Assembly: GCA_028291515.1 (NCBI GenBank)
Contig: JAQGHU010000050.1
Location: 186,001 to 250,000, forward strand
Length of the DNA stretch: 64,000 bases
Direction of reading: 5' to 3'
DNA from: Schlesneria sp.
GTDB lineage: Bacteria; Planctomycetota; Planctomycetia; Planctomycetales; Planctomycetaceae
The notes below the pieces were generated by a model. It saw only the letters and a program-made list of their open reading frames with translations. It was not told where the DNA came from and searched no databases. Numbering within the stretch: position 1 is the first letter of the stretch; every line of letters starts with the position of its first letter. Below, piece after piece: positions 48,134-57,192 of the stretch. The position numbers and the translations under genes were made by a program.

Positions 48134-48697
48134 ATGTCTGCTGATCTGACTGAATCGACCCCACCCACATCCAATGGACTGCGCAATGCCACTCTGTTCG
48201 CGATGATCCTCGCGGCGGGATTGTGTCGCTGGATCCCACATCCGATCAACTTCACACCGATCGGAGCGATGGCATTATTCGGGGGTGCTTGTTACGCCCA
48301 GCGTCGCTTCGCATTTCTGTTGCCGTTGGCCGCACTGGCGGTAGGGGATCTGGCGACCGGCTTCCACATTCTGATGCCCGTTGTTTATGCCAGCTTCGCA
48401 ATCAATGTTTTGTTAGGTCGCTGGCTGCGTTCGCGGCGTACTTTTTTGACGACGGCCGCCTGTACGTTCGTGGGTGCGGTTCAATTCTTCGTCGTCACCA
48501 ACGTGGCCACTTGGTGGGTCTATTATCCACGTAGCGCGGATGGCTTGGCCGCGTGCTTCATCGCAGCGATTCCTTGCTTCCAGAACACGTTGGCCGGCGA
48601 TGCGATGTTTACGGGACTGCTGTTCGGCGCGTTGGCACTGACCGAATACCAGCTGCCAGCCGTGCGTGAAGTCTCCTTCACACCGGTAGCGGCTTGA
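48134..48697 (+). CDS. DUF6580 family putative corrinoid transport membrane protein
   Basis: Start set at ATG 48134 (AAGGGA about 7 nt upstream), not the earlier ATG at 48107; product 187 aa. Five to six hydrophobic helices are present, with the family-like motifs RWIPHPINFTPIGAMALFGGACY and GRWLRSRRTFLTTAACTFVGAVQFFVVTN, then WWVYYPRS and IPCFQNTLAGDAMFTGLLFGAL. The layout resembles the substrate-binding (S) component of ECF-type vitamin transporters. Riboswitch control and a BtuF-like protein 96 bp downstream point to cobalamin or cobinamide uptake. No ATPase or T component is nearby, so these would have to be supplied elsewhere. Confidence 0.83.
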   Translation: MSADLTESTPPTSNGLRNATLFAMILAAGLCRWIPHPINFTPIGAMALFGGACYAQRRFAFLLPLAALAVGDLATGFHILMPVVYASFAINVLLGRWLRSRRTFLTTAACTFVGAVQFFVVTNVATWWVYYPRSADGLAACFIAAIPCFQNTLAGDAMFTGLLFGALALTEYQLPAVREVSFTPVAA

Positions 48698-48793
48698 AGG
48701 ATTTGCGATAGATCGAGAACGTTAAGAATCCATTTGCGCAAAAAACCAACGACACGCACAGGCACCAGCAAACGCCGACATCAGGAACTTCAA

Positions 48794-49705
48794 TTGCGAA
48801 TCGTATCGCTGCTGCCGAGTGCCACTGAGATCGTCTGCCAGCTTGGGTTGGGAGACGACCTCGTCGGAGTGACACATGAATGCGACTATCCTCCATTCGT
48901 CCAATCGCTCCCCAAGGTGACTCGCACGCTGATCCCGCATGATGCGACCAGTCTTGAGATCGACGGGTTGGTGCGTGAACGGCTGAAATCGCAAAAGGCC
49001 CTCTACTCGCTCGACATGCCGATCCTGGAACAATTGCGGCCGGATTTGCTTGTCACCCAAGCGCTGTGCGACGTTTGCGCCGTCGCCGAAGAAGAGGTGA
49101 CTGCGGCTGCCTGTTCGCTGCCGGGGCAACCAAAAGTGGTCAACCTGGAACCGATGCGGTTGTCGGAAGTCTTCGATTGCATTCGCCTGGTCGGCGATGC
49201 GGCAGGAATTTCCACTCGAGCCAAAGAGGTGATTACACAACTGCAGTCTCGAGTTGATCGAGTTGCCCAACGCAACGCTCAGTTGAAATACCGGCCTCGC
49301 GTCGTGCTGCTCGAATGGGTCGATCCACCGTTTTGCTCGGGCCATTGGTCGCCCGAACTGGTCCGGATTGCCGGTGGGATGGAAGGGATCGGTCGGGAAG
49401 GGGAGCGTTCTCGTACGACCGCCTGGGAAGAAATTCTACTGTATGATCCCGAGTACCTGATCGTCGCCTGCTGCGGGTTCAACGTCGAACGGACACTGCT
49501 CGATATTCCCTTGCTGAAGCAATATCCGGGATTCGCCGATCTGACGTGCGTGCGGCAAGGCAATGTGTTTGTCATTGATGGGAACTCGTACTTCAGCCGA
49601 CCCGGTCCGCGGCTGGTCGACAGTGTCGAGTTGCTCGCGCACACGCTGCATCCTGATCTGCACGACCTGCCAAGTGGTTTGCTTCCCGCACTTCGACTGC
49701 TGTAG
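48794..49705 (+). CDS. BtuF-like corrinoid/metal-chelate-binding protein
   Basis: Start set at TTG 48794 (AGGAA 6 nt upstream), because RIVSLLPSATEIVCQLGLGD is the usual beginning of this family; product 303 aa. It has the helical-backbone metal-receptor (periplasmic-binding class III) fold: GVTHECDYPP, LYSLDMPILEQLRPDLLVTQALCDVC and VLLEWVDPPFCSGHWSPELVRIAGG. No signal peptide is visible with this start, nor with the longer frame, whose extra N-terminus is basic rather than hydrophobic. The location of the protein is therefore open. Position behind the riboswitch and DUF6580 gene supports a role in B12 or cobinamide handling. Confidence 0.82.
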   Translation: MRIVSLLPSATEIVCQLGLGDDLVGVTHECDYPPFVQSLPKVTRTLIPHDATSLEIDGLVRERLKSQKALYSLDMPILEQLRPDLLVTQALCDVCAVAEEEVTAAACSLPGQPKVVNLEPMRLSEVFDCIRLVGDAAGISTRAKEVITQLQSRVDRVAQRNAQLKYRPRVVLLEWVDPPFCSGHWSPELVRIAGGMEGIGREGERSRTTAWEEILLYDPEYLIVACCGFNVERTLLDIPLLKQYPGFADLTCVRQGNVFVIDGNSYFSRPGPRLVDSVELLAHTLHPDLHDLPSGLLPALRLL

Positions 49706-49803
49706 AAATCTGGTCTGTCGCCCCGTGAGGCGTTGGTCTACAGAAGCTTGACCATCTCGCGTCATCATGGGACATCGCACCATTCCACGCCGAAGTCGCC
49801 TTG

Positions 49804-52800
49804 ATGTCCAAAAATCAGATCCTTTCGAAAATGCTGGATCGGCTGTTTGCTGGATTGACCAGCGGACCCAATTTGAATTGCCGTCCGCATTCCAGTCGGC
49901 AGCGGATTGACTGGATGCAGTTCGCCAAGTTGCACGACATCAGCCCCGCCGACGCGTTGCGACAACTTCTCTCAGACAAGCAGGCCACGCAGTTACAAGC
50001 CCGTGTGACCGCTCCGAAGAACGCTGGCAAGCCGTCCAGCAAGCGGCGACCGGCAGCATCTAACAATGAAGAGTTAGAGAAGACTTCCGACAGTGAACCC
50101 GTTGCCGATTTCTCGGCGGAAGACCAGCACAAAAAAGACAACTGGTCCGCTCAGCAGACGGTGCTCACCAAGCTGCGAAGACTTGCTGAGGACGCTCGCG
50201 AGTACGAACAGGATACCGGTGTCCATGTTCTGCATGTCGGGTTCCCCTTGCTCAGCCTGCCACCAGGCGTGGGTGGATCGGTGACCGGGGGGACGAAGCG
50301 GCTGCTGGCTCCCATTGCATTCATCCCGATTTCACTCGAACTACGAGCTGGGTTATGTCCGGTGATCGCAATCGCGGGGCTTCATGACGGTGCCGACTTT
50401 CTGGTTCCAAATGAAGCGCTGTTCGCCTGGTTGGAGCGTCAAACGGGCCAGTCGATACTGCCCCAGCAGGCTGTCTCAATCACGAATGCGGAGGAAGGCG
50501 AGCAACTCGGTTCGGAATCGCGTACGAACACCTCAATCGCGAATTCATCAAACCTCGACTCTTGGGAGGAATTGAACGACTTGACTGGCCGAGTCGCGAA
50601 GGCGCTCGGCTTGCCTCAGCCGACAATCACAGCCGCGTCCCTCGATGCAATATGCGCAGCCCCACGGACTGAGACCAACGATGCAAAGCCTGAGATTGTG
50701 ATGGCCGCCGTAATCGGTTTGTTTCCGATGAATAATCAAGGTCTGCTGCGAGACATGCAGGCGATGTCCGCGGCCCCGGAAGGACTGCGGGGGCCGGTCC
50801 AGAGCTTCATTTCGACAGAGGTTTTGCTGGAAGAGTCGCCGGAATCGATCGATGCCGCCCCCCTCGCAGGCGTTGAGGCCGCCTCATCCAAATACCACCG
50901 CAATGTCGCAGGCGAGCGACTCGTGACAGTGGCAGATCCGTGCCAGTCCAGAGCGGTCCGTTTGGCTCGCGAGTCGCAAGGTCTGGTCATTCATGGCCCA
51001 CCGGGAACCGGCAAGAGCCAGACCATCACGAATATTATCGGCGATCACCTGGCTCGTGGAGAACGCGTGCTACTGGTGTGCGACAAACGCACGGCCCTGG
51101 ATGTCGTCGCGCGGCGATTGGAACATCTCGGCTTAGGGTCGTTGTGTGCTTTGATTCATGATCCGCAGCACGATCAGCGCAACTTATACATGCAGATCCG
51201 CGAGCAGTTGGAGCAGCTCACCAGCACGACGACTGGCGATCGTGCGGCGTCACAACTGCGCAGCTTGGATCGGCAATTACAGAAGTCGTACGACACGCTA
51301 CTCGATGCATGGTCGCTGGTGATGTCGACTGATCCTCAACGACACACCTCATTTCATCAGCGGATGGGTGAATGGCTCGAATGCGCGTTGCCTTCGCTGA
51401 TGAAGTTGGAAAGCGTCCCGATCAAAGAGCCTTCCAAACCGACTCCAGCATCACGGCGATCGCGGGCAAAGACGACAAACGATGCTGCGGCTATAGATCC
51501 TGTGACCGTCGAACTGCTGGACGAACATCTGACCGAAGTCCGAGATGTCGTCACGCGAGCGATCCAAGTTGGTTTTAATCAGCACCCGTGGAGAGCGTGC
51601 GCCGGCATGCCCTTGGCAACCTTTCTGCAACAGCCTGCACCACGTCTGCGCGAGCATCTCTCGGAATTGGTAGCGATTGCAGCGGAACTGGACCGAACTC
51701 GTGACGAGGCAATTCCCGCGTTCATCGTTCCCCCGCAGACGAGCACCAGCGGTCACGATGAGGCTTTGGCAACGAACTTTCCTCAGCAATTGATTGCTCG
51801 CAAAAACCTCACGGCAAGGCTGAGGCGATGCCTAGACGAAGTTGATCGACCTTGGCGAGAGCGATGGGCGAAAGCAAGCCCCGCAGAGATCAAACGTGCA
51901 AATGAAGTCCTTCGGAGCATGCGATCGGCTCGCAAGGAGATTGAGTCGTCGGCGTTGGACCCCAGACTCGGGCTGGTGCATGCCGATAAGAAGACATCAA
52001 ACGGCGAAATTGCCGCTCAGATCGGAGCTCTCCAGGCTTATCTGACATGTTGCAGCGTCTGGTACGGCTGGTTCAATTTTGGAGTTCGTCATCGCGCACA
52101 GGCGATATTATTGTCGTACGGACTGCCGCCAGATGCCGCATCCACCGAGCAGTTGCTCGCGTTCTTAGCAAGAGTGACCTCGCGAGAACTCGTGGCCGCG
52201 ATGCTGGAGCAACTGACTGATAAGACTCGGCAGCGCGACACCGCCGGAGCACTCGTTGACGATGCACTCCTCTTGAAGCAATGCGAACGACTCGAACTGC
52301 TCTTCGAGACGCTGGACCAATGCCAGCACCCAGCATTAACGACCGTCAAAGAATCGGCACAAACGACGCTGCTCGGTGGAAATCCCAGATTCTTGGATGC
52401 TCTGGAATCGTCAACATCACGGGGCGAGTTGTTGGAAGATCTACGACTTGAGCTGGCCGAATCAGGATTGTTTCTTCCCGAGTGGCAGAGCGGCACTCTG
52501 GAGCGCGCGTGTTGTGGAGAGTCGATCAGCAATGAGTTGCAACGGCTGTCAACCAGTCTCGACTCACTAGGCGAAGTGCTTCGCCTGCAAGCGATTCTAG
52601 AGGGTCTGCCGAGTTCACTGCGAGCGATTGTTGAACAAACTCTATCCACAAGCTCTGACACTCAGGCCGCTATTACCGTAGTCCGCCACCTGGTCTTGAA
52701 GGCGGATATCGATCAGTGGCTGAAATCGAACCCGCAACTGCAGGGTCTGGATGGAACACGATTATCGAACCTCTTTCGCGAAGTGCATCGATTGGAAGCG

Positions 52801-54435
52801 GAGAAGCAGCCTCAGGTGCGTGAGCTCGTGCTCGATTACTGGATTCATCGACAACAGGAGCGTCTCCTCGCTTCGACAGGGACAAGATTGAACAGCGCAG
52901 GGGCGGATCTGAGACGACGGCTGACAACACGTGGTGAGCGCGCCATGCGGTTGCGACAAGTGGTGGCCGTCGGCAGCAAGATCGAAGGAGGCGACCCGCT
53001 GTTTGATCTGCGACCCGTCTGGATGGCCAGCCCCGAAACGGTGGCTCAGATCTTTCCCAGAGAAGCGATGTTTGATGTCGTCATCTTCGACGAAGCCTCG
53101 CAATGCCGCCTCGAAGAGGCTTTGCCGGTGCTGACACGAGCCAAACGAGTCGTGATTGCGGGGGATCCGAAGCAACTGCCGCCAACTCGCTTTTTTGAAT
53201 CGGCCGTGGTGACGAGCGATAACGTTGATGTGGAAACTGAGCAGGATCTGTTTGAAGCGCATCAGAGCGAAGTCGAAGATCTGCTGACCGCCGCACTATC
53301 GCTGGATATCCAGGAAAGCCATCTGGATGTCCACTACCGATCGCGCAATGCGGATCTGGTCGAGTTCAGCAATCAGCAATTCTATGGCTCCCGCCTGCAG
53401 GCCATTCCCGGGCACCCACGCAATCGTATTCGTTTCGCCCCCATTTCGCTGTATCACGTTGCCGGTGTTTACGAAGAACGAGCCAACGCGGCCGAGGCTG
53501 CCCAAGTCGTCAAAATCGTGGCTGACCTCTTGCGACGATCGGAGCCTCCTTCCATTGGAATCGCGTGCTTCAATCTGACGCAGCGCGATCAAATCCTGGA
53601 AGCTCTCGCCGAATTCGCTGCCGAAGATCCTGATTTCGCCGAACGACTCGGTGCGGCTCGAAATCGAGTCGGGACCGGCGCGTTTGAAGGCTTGTTCGTC
53701 AAGAACCTGGAGAATGTTCAAGGTGATGAACGGGATCACATGATCATCAGCACGACTTACGGCCCCGACAAGCAGGGTCGCTTTTACCGTCGATTCGGTC
53801 CGTTGGGCCAAGCGGGTGGAGGGCGACGACTCAACGTGCTGGTGACCCGGGCACGCGACGAAGTCCATCTGGTGACTTCGATTCCTGCCGAGCTCTATCG
53901 CAACCTGCCGCCGATTCCTGAAGGACAACATCCTGGTGGCGGGTGGCTGCTCTTCGCGTATCTGGCATATGCAGAACGCTTGTCCGACGCTTATCGCCAA
54001 TGGCGATCAGACGATCCCGGCCAGATCAATCCGGGGGCCTCACAAGTTAACGAAGGCCTATCGAAAGCATCATCACAATTTGCCAGCCAACTCGCGCAAG
54101 TGATGGCCGCGCGCCACGGCATCGGTAGCGATACTCATTGGGGTAACGAGGGCTTTTGTGTCGATGTGGCATTCCATCATCCGAGTTTTCCGGAAGATCG
54201 AACGCTCGGACTATTGTGCGACGGGACGCGGTTTGCCAATACCGATGATCCAGTCACCTGGGATGTGTTCCGCACAGCAGTACTGGAAGAGCAGGGGTGG
54301 CAACTGGTCCGCTGTTGGACTCCGCAGTTCTTTCGCGATCCGGAAGGGTATCTACGCCAATACGTTGCTGAAGCGACACGGATTGCCGACAGCGATCCAG
54401 ATCCCGAAGCGATCCCTGTCGTTCCGACTCCCTGA
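49804..54435 (+). CDS. DUF4011-type SF1 helicase with C-terminal MTES_1575-like nuclease fold
   Basis: A 1543-aa protein from ATG 49804. The N-terminal part (about 120-350) has a DUF4011-like region (VLHVGFPLLSLPPG; LLAPIAFIPISLEL). Walker A is VIHGPPGTGKSQTITNII near 394-411. A long charged, helical insertion of about 650 residues follows. Walker B VVIFDEASQC lies near 1092 and the motif III region IAGDPKQLPPTRFF near 1117, with later helicase motifs HYRSRN, NVQGDERDHMIISTTYG and LNVLVTRARDEVHLVTS. The C-terminus (NEGFCVDVAFHHP, GLLCDGTRF, VLEEQGWQLVRCWTPQFF) matches the Vsr-like MTES_1575 restriction fold. Relatives occur as stand-alone helicase-nucleases and in defence islands. A DNA-processing or defence role is inferred. 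Confidence 0.85.
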   Translation: MSKNQILSKMLDRLFAGLTSGPNLNCRPHSSRQRIDWMQFAKLHDISPADALRQLLSDKQATQLQARVTAPKNAGKPSSKRRPAASNNEELEKTSDSEPVADFSAEDQHKKDNWSAQQTVLTKLRRLAEDAREYEQDTGVHVLHVGFPLLSLPPGVGGSVTGGTKRLLAPIAFIPISLELRAGLCPVIAIAGLHDGADFLVPNEALFAWLERQTGQSILPQQAVSITNAEEGEQLGSESRTNTSIANSSNLDSWEELNDLTGRVAKALGLPQPTITAASLDAICAAPRTETNDAKPEIVMAAVIGLFPMNNQGLLRDMQAMSAAPEGLRGPVQSFISTEVLLEESPESIDAAPLAGVEAASSKYHRNVAGERLVTVADPCQSRAVRLARESQGLVIHGPPGTGKSQTITNIIGDHLARGERVLLVCDKRTALDVVARRLEHLGLGSLCALIHDPQHDQRNLYMQIREQLEQLTSTTTGDRAASQLRSLDRQLQKSYDTLLDAWSLVMSTDPQRHTSFHQRMGEWLECALPSLMKLESVPIKEPSKPTPASRRSRAKTTNDAAAIDPVTVELLDEHLTEVRDVVTRAIQVGFNQHPWRACAGMPLATFLQQPAPRLREHLSELVAIAAELDRTRDEAIPAFIVPPQTSTSGHDEALATNFPQQLIARKNLTARLRRCLDEVDRPWRERWAKASPAEIKRANEVLRSMRSARKEIESSALDPRLGLVHADKKTSNGEIAAQIGALQAYLTCCSVWYGWFNFGVRHRAQAILLSYGLPPDAASTEQLLAFLARVTSRELVAAMLEQLTDKTRQRDTAGALVDDALLLKQCERLELLFETLDQCQHPALTTVKESAQTTLLGGNPRFLDALESSTSRGELLEDLRLELAESGLFLPEWQSGTLERACCGESISNELQRLSTSLDSLGEVLRLQAILEGLPSSLRAIVEQTLSTSSDTQAAITVVRHLVLKADIDQWLKSNPQLQGLDGTRLSNLFREVHRLEAEKQPQVRELVLDYWIHRQQERLLASTGTRLNSAGADLRRRLTTRGERAMRLRQVVAVGSKIEGGDPLFDLRPVWMASPETVAQIFPREAMFDVVIFDEASQCRLEEALPVLTRAKRVVIAGDPKQLPPTRFFESAVVTSDNVDVETEQDLFEAHQSEVEDLLTAALSLDIQESHLDVHYRSRNADLVEFSNQQFYGSRLQAIPGHPRNRIRFAPISLYHVAGVYEERANAAEAAQVVKIVADLLRRSEPPSIGIACFNLTQRDQILEALAEFAAEDPDFAERLGAARNRVGTGAFEGLFVKNLENVQGDERDHMIISTTYGPDKQGRFYRRFGPLGQAGGGRRLNVLVTRARDEVHLVTSIPAELYRNLPPIPEGQHPGGGWLLFAYLAYAERLSDAYRQWRSDDPGQINPGASQVNEGLSKASSQFASQLAQVMAARHGIGSDTHWGNEGFCVDVAFHHPSFPEDRTLGLLCDGTRFANTDDPVTWDVFRTAVLEEQGWQLVRCWTPQFFRDPEGYLRQYVAEATRIADSDPDPEAIPVVPTP

Positions 54436-54528
54436 AGATCAGTTAAAAATCGCTCAGCCAAGCCACGTAATGATCACTACGATTCCTCGGTTACCCCAGC
54501 GAGTCGTGTCCAAACTGGAAGGTATTCC

Positions 54529-54942
54529 GTGGCTACTGTGAACGATCACCCTTGCGACGTTGAAGTTTTTTTCGACGGCGGTTGTCCGTTATGCGTGCGC
54601 GAAATCGGCCTGCTGCGAAGATGGGATCGCCGCTACAGGATCAAGTTTACAGACATTCATGAACCCTTGTTTGTCGCGGCGGACGTTGGCAAATCGCAGG
54701 ACGAATTGATGGCGCAGATGCACGGGCGACTACCCGATGGGACTTGGGTGACCGGGGTGGAAGTCTTTCGCCGCCTGTATTCCGCCGTTGGGCTCGGACC
54801 GCTCGTCTGGATCAGTCGCTGGCCGGTGATTTCCCAACTCTTGGGAGTGGGCTACAAGATTTTTGCGAGGAATCGACTGTGGCTCACGGGACGTTGTGAA
54901 TCCGGCACGTGTTCTCTTCCGCCCAGCAAGACAACAAAATAG
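54529..54942 (+). CDS. DCC-family (DUF393) thiol-disulfide oxidoreductase-like protein
   Basis: A 137-aa protein starting at GTG 54529 with GGAAGG about 6 nt upstream; a second GTG at 54538 is possible. [23 protein letters not shown] holds the DGxCPLC motif that names the family (a thioredoxin-like CxxC). [22 protein letters not shown] is the usual C-terminal segment. It is predicted to act in thiol-disulfide exchange; true substrates are not known. It lies 93 bp after the helicase gene and is convergent with the next minus-strand gene. Confidence 0.88.
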   Translation: MATVNDHPCDVEVFFDGGCPLCVREIGLLRRWDRRYRIKFTDIHEPLFVAADVGKSQDELMAQMHGRLPDGTWVTGVEVFRRLYSAVGLGPLVWISRWPVISQLLGVGYKIFARNRLWLTGRCESGTCSLPPSKTTK

Positions 54943-54998
54943 CCTTGCGGCAAGGTCCGAGAATTGAGAGACCTCCATCACGATGACCGCGCGCTGCT

Positions 54999-55388
54999 TC
55001 AAGTGATCGGGGGTTTGTCGACCGCTGTCAGCGTGATCGGAATCCGACGTCCTTCGTATCCGATCAGAGTCACTGATGTCAGATCAGTCAACATCGCTTC
55101 GAACTCAGGATACGGTGACCGCCGCAAGACACCGCTGACTTCGACTTCGTCAAAGCCGTAGGGTGCCAAGGGTCCGCCAATTCGCGGATTCGATCCTGTG
55201 GGTGGATGCGACAACTCGTTCGCTAGTCCTGGACACTCCAACACGATTGACCGAGCGTAGACATCTGTCGAAGTTTTGTCGCGCAGCCAGCAGTGATTCT
55301 GGACAGCCATCGCCGCGCGCACTGTGATCGTCTTGTGAAGCAAGATTCTCTTATTCGCGACGACGTGGCTAATGTCGAAGATGTCCAT
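54999..55388 (-). CDS. Hypothetical protein (129 aa) downstream of DUF1501 gene
   Basis: ATG 55388, ending at 54999, 45 bp after the DUF1501 stop on the same strand. The chain is mixed in composition, with phrases such as FDISHVVANKRILLHKTITV and FEAMLTDLTSVTLIGYEGRR, and shows no membrane helix or known motif. Amino-acid usage looks coding and no better frame overlaps it. However, the start has no clear Shine-Dalgarno sequence, so it may be a chance frame. Confidence 0.42.
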   Translation of the reverse strand: MDIFDISHVVANKRILLHKTITVRAAMAVQNHCWLRDKTSTDVYARSIVLECPGLANELSHPPTGSNPRIGGPLAPYGFDEVEVSGVLRRSPYPEFEAMLTDLTSVTLIGYEGRRIPITLTAVDKPPIT

Positions 55389-55433
55389 GTAAACAGATTG
55401 CCCGAGGTATTAGGCGAACATCATCCAGCATCG

Positions 55434-56855
55434 CTAACCGAACAGATCCAGCAGCGGTTCGCCAGTCGAAAGCGGTCGTGTGAACCCGTCTTTACCAAGA
55501 CGCGTGTGAAGTGGCACACCGAGCGAATGGAAGATCGTGGCCCCCAGATCCTGCGGCCGAACGGGCCGATCTTTGACATACGCAGCATGTTTGTCCGACT
55601 CTCCGTAGATAACGCCGCCTCGAATACCGCCGCCAGCGAGAATCGCCGAAAAGCAAGTCGGCCAGTGCTGGCGTCCGGGGTTGGTGCCAGGCGCATTGAT
55701 CACGGGTGTGCGGCCGAATTCGCCCAGGCAGACGACCATCGTATTTTCCAGCATGCCTCGATCCTTAAGATCTCCGAGCAACCCGGAAAGAGCCTGATCC
55801 AATTTGGGCAGACACCAGCCCATTCCGTAAGAACCATTTCCGAAGGCGCTCCCCATTCCCATTTCGCCGCCATGCATATCCCAACTGGAACTGGGTGCAC
55901 CGCCGCCGCCGTCCGGAGCTGTCCCCGTCCAACCATTGACAGTAACGAAACCAACTCCGGCTTCGACCAGTCGCCGCGCGAGGAGCAGATTTTGCCCCAG
56001 TGGATGCATCCCGTATCGTTCACGCACGGCAGTCGGTTCGCGATCCAATTGGAATGGCTCACGAGCCTCAGATCCGGCAGTCAGTTCAAACGCACGCTGA
56101 TGCAGATCCTGCCAATCTTTGGTCGCACGATGGATCTGATTGGCCCCTTCCGAGGGACTCAGTCCCTCCAGCAACCGACGGCGGTCTGACATGCGAGCGG
56201 CAATCACAGCGGCCTGCAACTCATCGGGCGCTTTGAACTCGGGCATCGCCGGATGGTTCCCCGCCGAGCCGACAAACAACGGACTGTAAGCGGCTCCCAG
56301 ATGTCCGCCGATTCCAATGTTCGGCGCGCAGAAGACAGGGTCGCCAACGCATTTAATCAACCAGACATAGGGAGCAATCGTCCGTTCATTTGGGCGAACT
56401 CGCGCGAGAATCGAACCAATATACGGCGCGTCCGTCGGAGCTTCGGACTGGCCGCTCAGGCAATGATGCATCGCGTCAAAGTGATTGCTGATGTTTCCGA
56501 CATGCGTCATCGACCGAATCAGGCAGAAGTCGTCCGTCATCTGCGCCATGCGAGTATGCAGCTCGCTGATTTGCATTCCCGGAACTTTGGTCGAGATCGG
56601 CTGGTAAGGCCCGCGAATCGTATCTGGAGCTTCTGGTTTCAAATCCCAGGTATCGAGTTGGCTGGGGCCACCGCATAGCAGGATGAAGATGCAGGACTTC
56701 GTCGCTCCGCGTCCCAGACCTCGCTTCTCGTCGACACCGGCCGCGACCATCCCAGGCAACCCCAAGGGGAGGGCACCCAATCCCGCAGCCTGCAATAAGG
56801 TGCGACGAGACAACGCATCGGAAAAATGTGTTTGGTCAGCTCGGGGGCGAGTCAT
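55434..56855 (-). CDS. DUF1501 family protein with Tat signal
   Basis: A 473-aa protein from ATG 56855 (GAGGAG about 8 nt upstream). The N-terminus SRRTLLQAAGLGALPLGLPG is a twin-arginine export signal. The body shows CIFILLCGGPSQLDTWDLKP, MQISELHTRMAQMTDDFCLIRSM and MVVCLGEFGRTPVIN, then GRQHWPTCFSAILAGGGIRGG, all standard DUF1501 landmarks within an alkaline-phosphatase-like fold. The family is greatly expanded in Planctomycetes and usually pairs with DUF1549/DUF1553 proteins, but none is adjacent here. Enzymatic activity is not established. Confidence 0.92.
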   Translation of the reverse strand: MTRPRADQTHFSDALSRRTLLQAAGLGALPLGLPGMVAAGVDEKRGLGRGATKSCIFILLCGGPSQLDTWDLKPEAPDTIRGPYQPISTKVPGMQISELHTRMAQMTDDFCLIRSMTHVGNISNHFDAMHHCLSGQSEAPTDAPYIGSILARVRPNERTIAPYVWLIKCVGDPVFCAPNIGIGGHLGAAYSPLFVGSAGNHPAMPEFKAPDELQAAVIAARMSDRRRLLEGLSPSEGANQIHRATKDWQDLHQRAFELTAGSEAREPFQLDREPTAVRERYGMHPLGQNLLLARRLVEAGVGFVTVNGWTGTAPDGGGGAPSSSWDMHGGEMGMGSAFGNGSYGMGWCLPKLDQALSGLLGDLKDRGMLENTMVVCLGEFGRTPVINAPGTNPGRQHWPTCFSAILAGGGIRGGVIYGESDKHAAYVKDRPVRPQDLGATIFHSLGVPLHTRLGKDGFTRPLSTGEPLLDLFG

Positions 56856-57192
56856 TCAGGCACTCCTCAATCGGCAGATCATTGATCACGAGGCATTCCG
56901 GAAGGCATCAAAGACTACCAATTCGTGATTGCGAATGCCTACATCAAACCAAGTTTTTGCCTGCAATTTCGGAACGACCGCTACTGTCGGGCGGTCGTGT
57001 TGCCGAATCGCCACGCGCCATGGTGACTTTCTTCAACCTCACTCCAAAACCGGTGCTAGGTTTCCTCTGAGCCCCGGACGGGTCATTACGTCCCGTTGGA
57101 TGACTCTGCTGATTATTCGGAAACAGCGTTCTTTTGACCGTCGAAACTGCACGGCAGTTGCGAACGGATCGAGGTGCGCTCAGAGCGCTATC
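56856..57192. other. Divergent control region DUF1501 / ftsK (337 bp)
   Basis: The ftsK frame is open from 56929, but the 88 codons before 57193 read as unstructured, Cys/Arg-rich noise and are not counted as protein. No promoter pair was identified with confidence. Confidence 0.5.

Noticed and set aside
54968-54998. Possible terminator between the DCC gene and the convergent hypothetical gene
   Set aside because: No stable inverted repeat could be drawn in this short gap.
55293-56189. 298-codon plus frame opposite the DUF1501 gene
   Set aside because: Antisense to a well-conserved DUF1501 protein; no ribosome site or domain.
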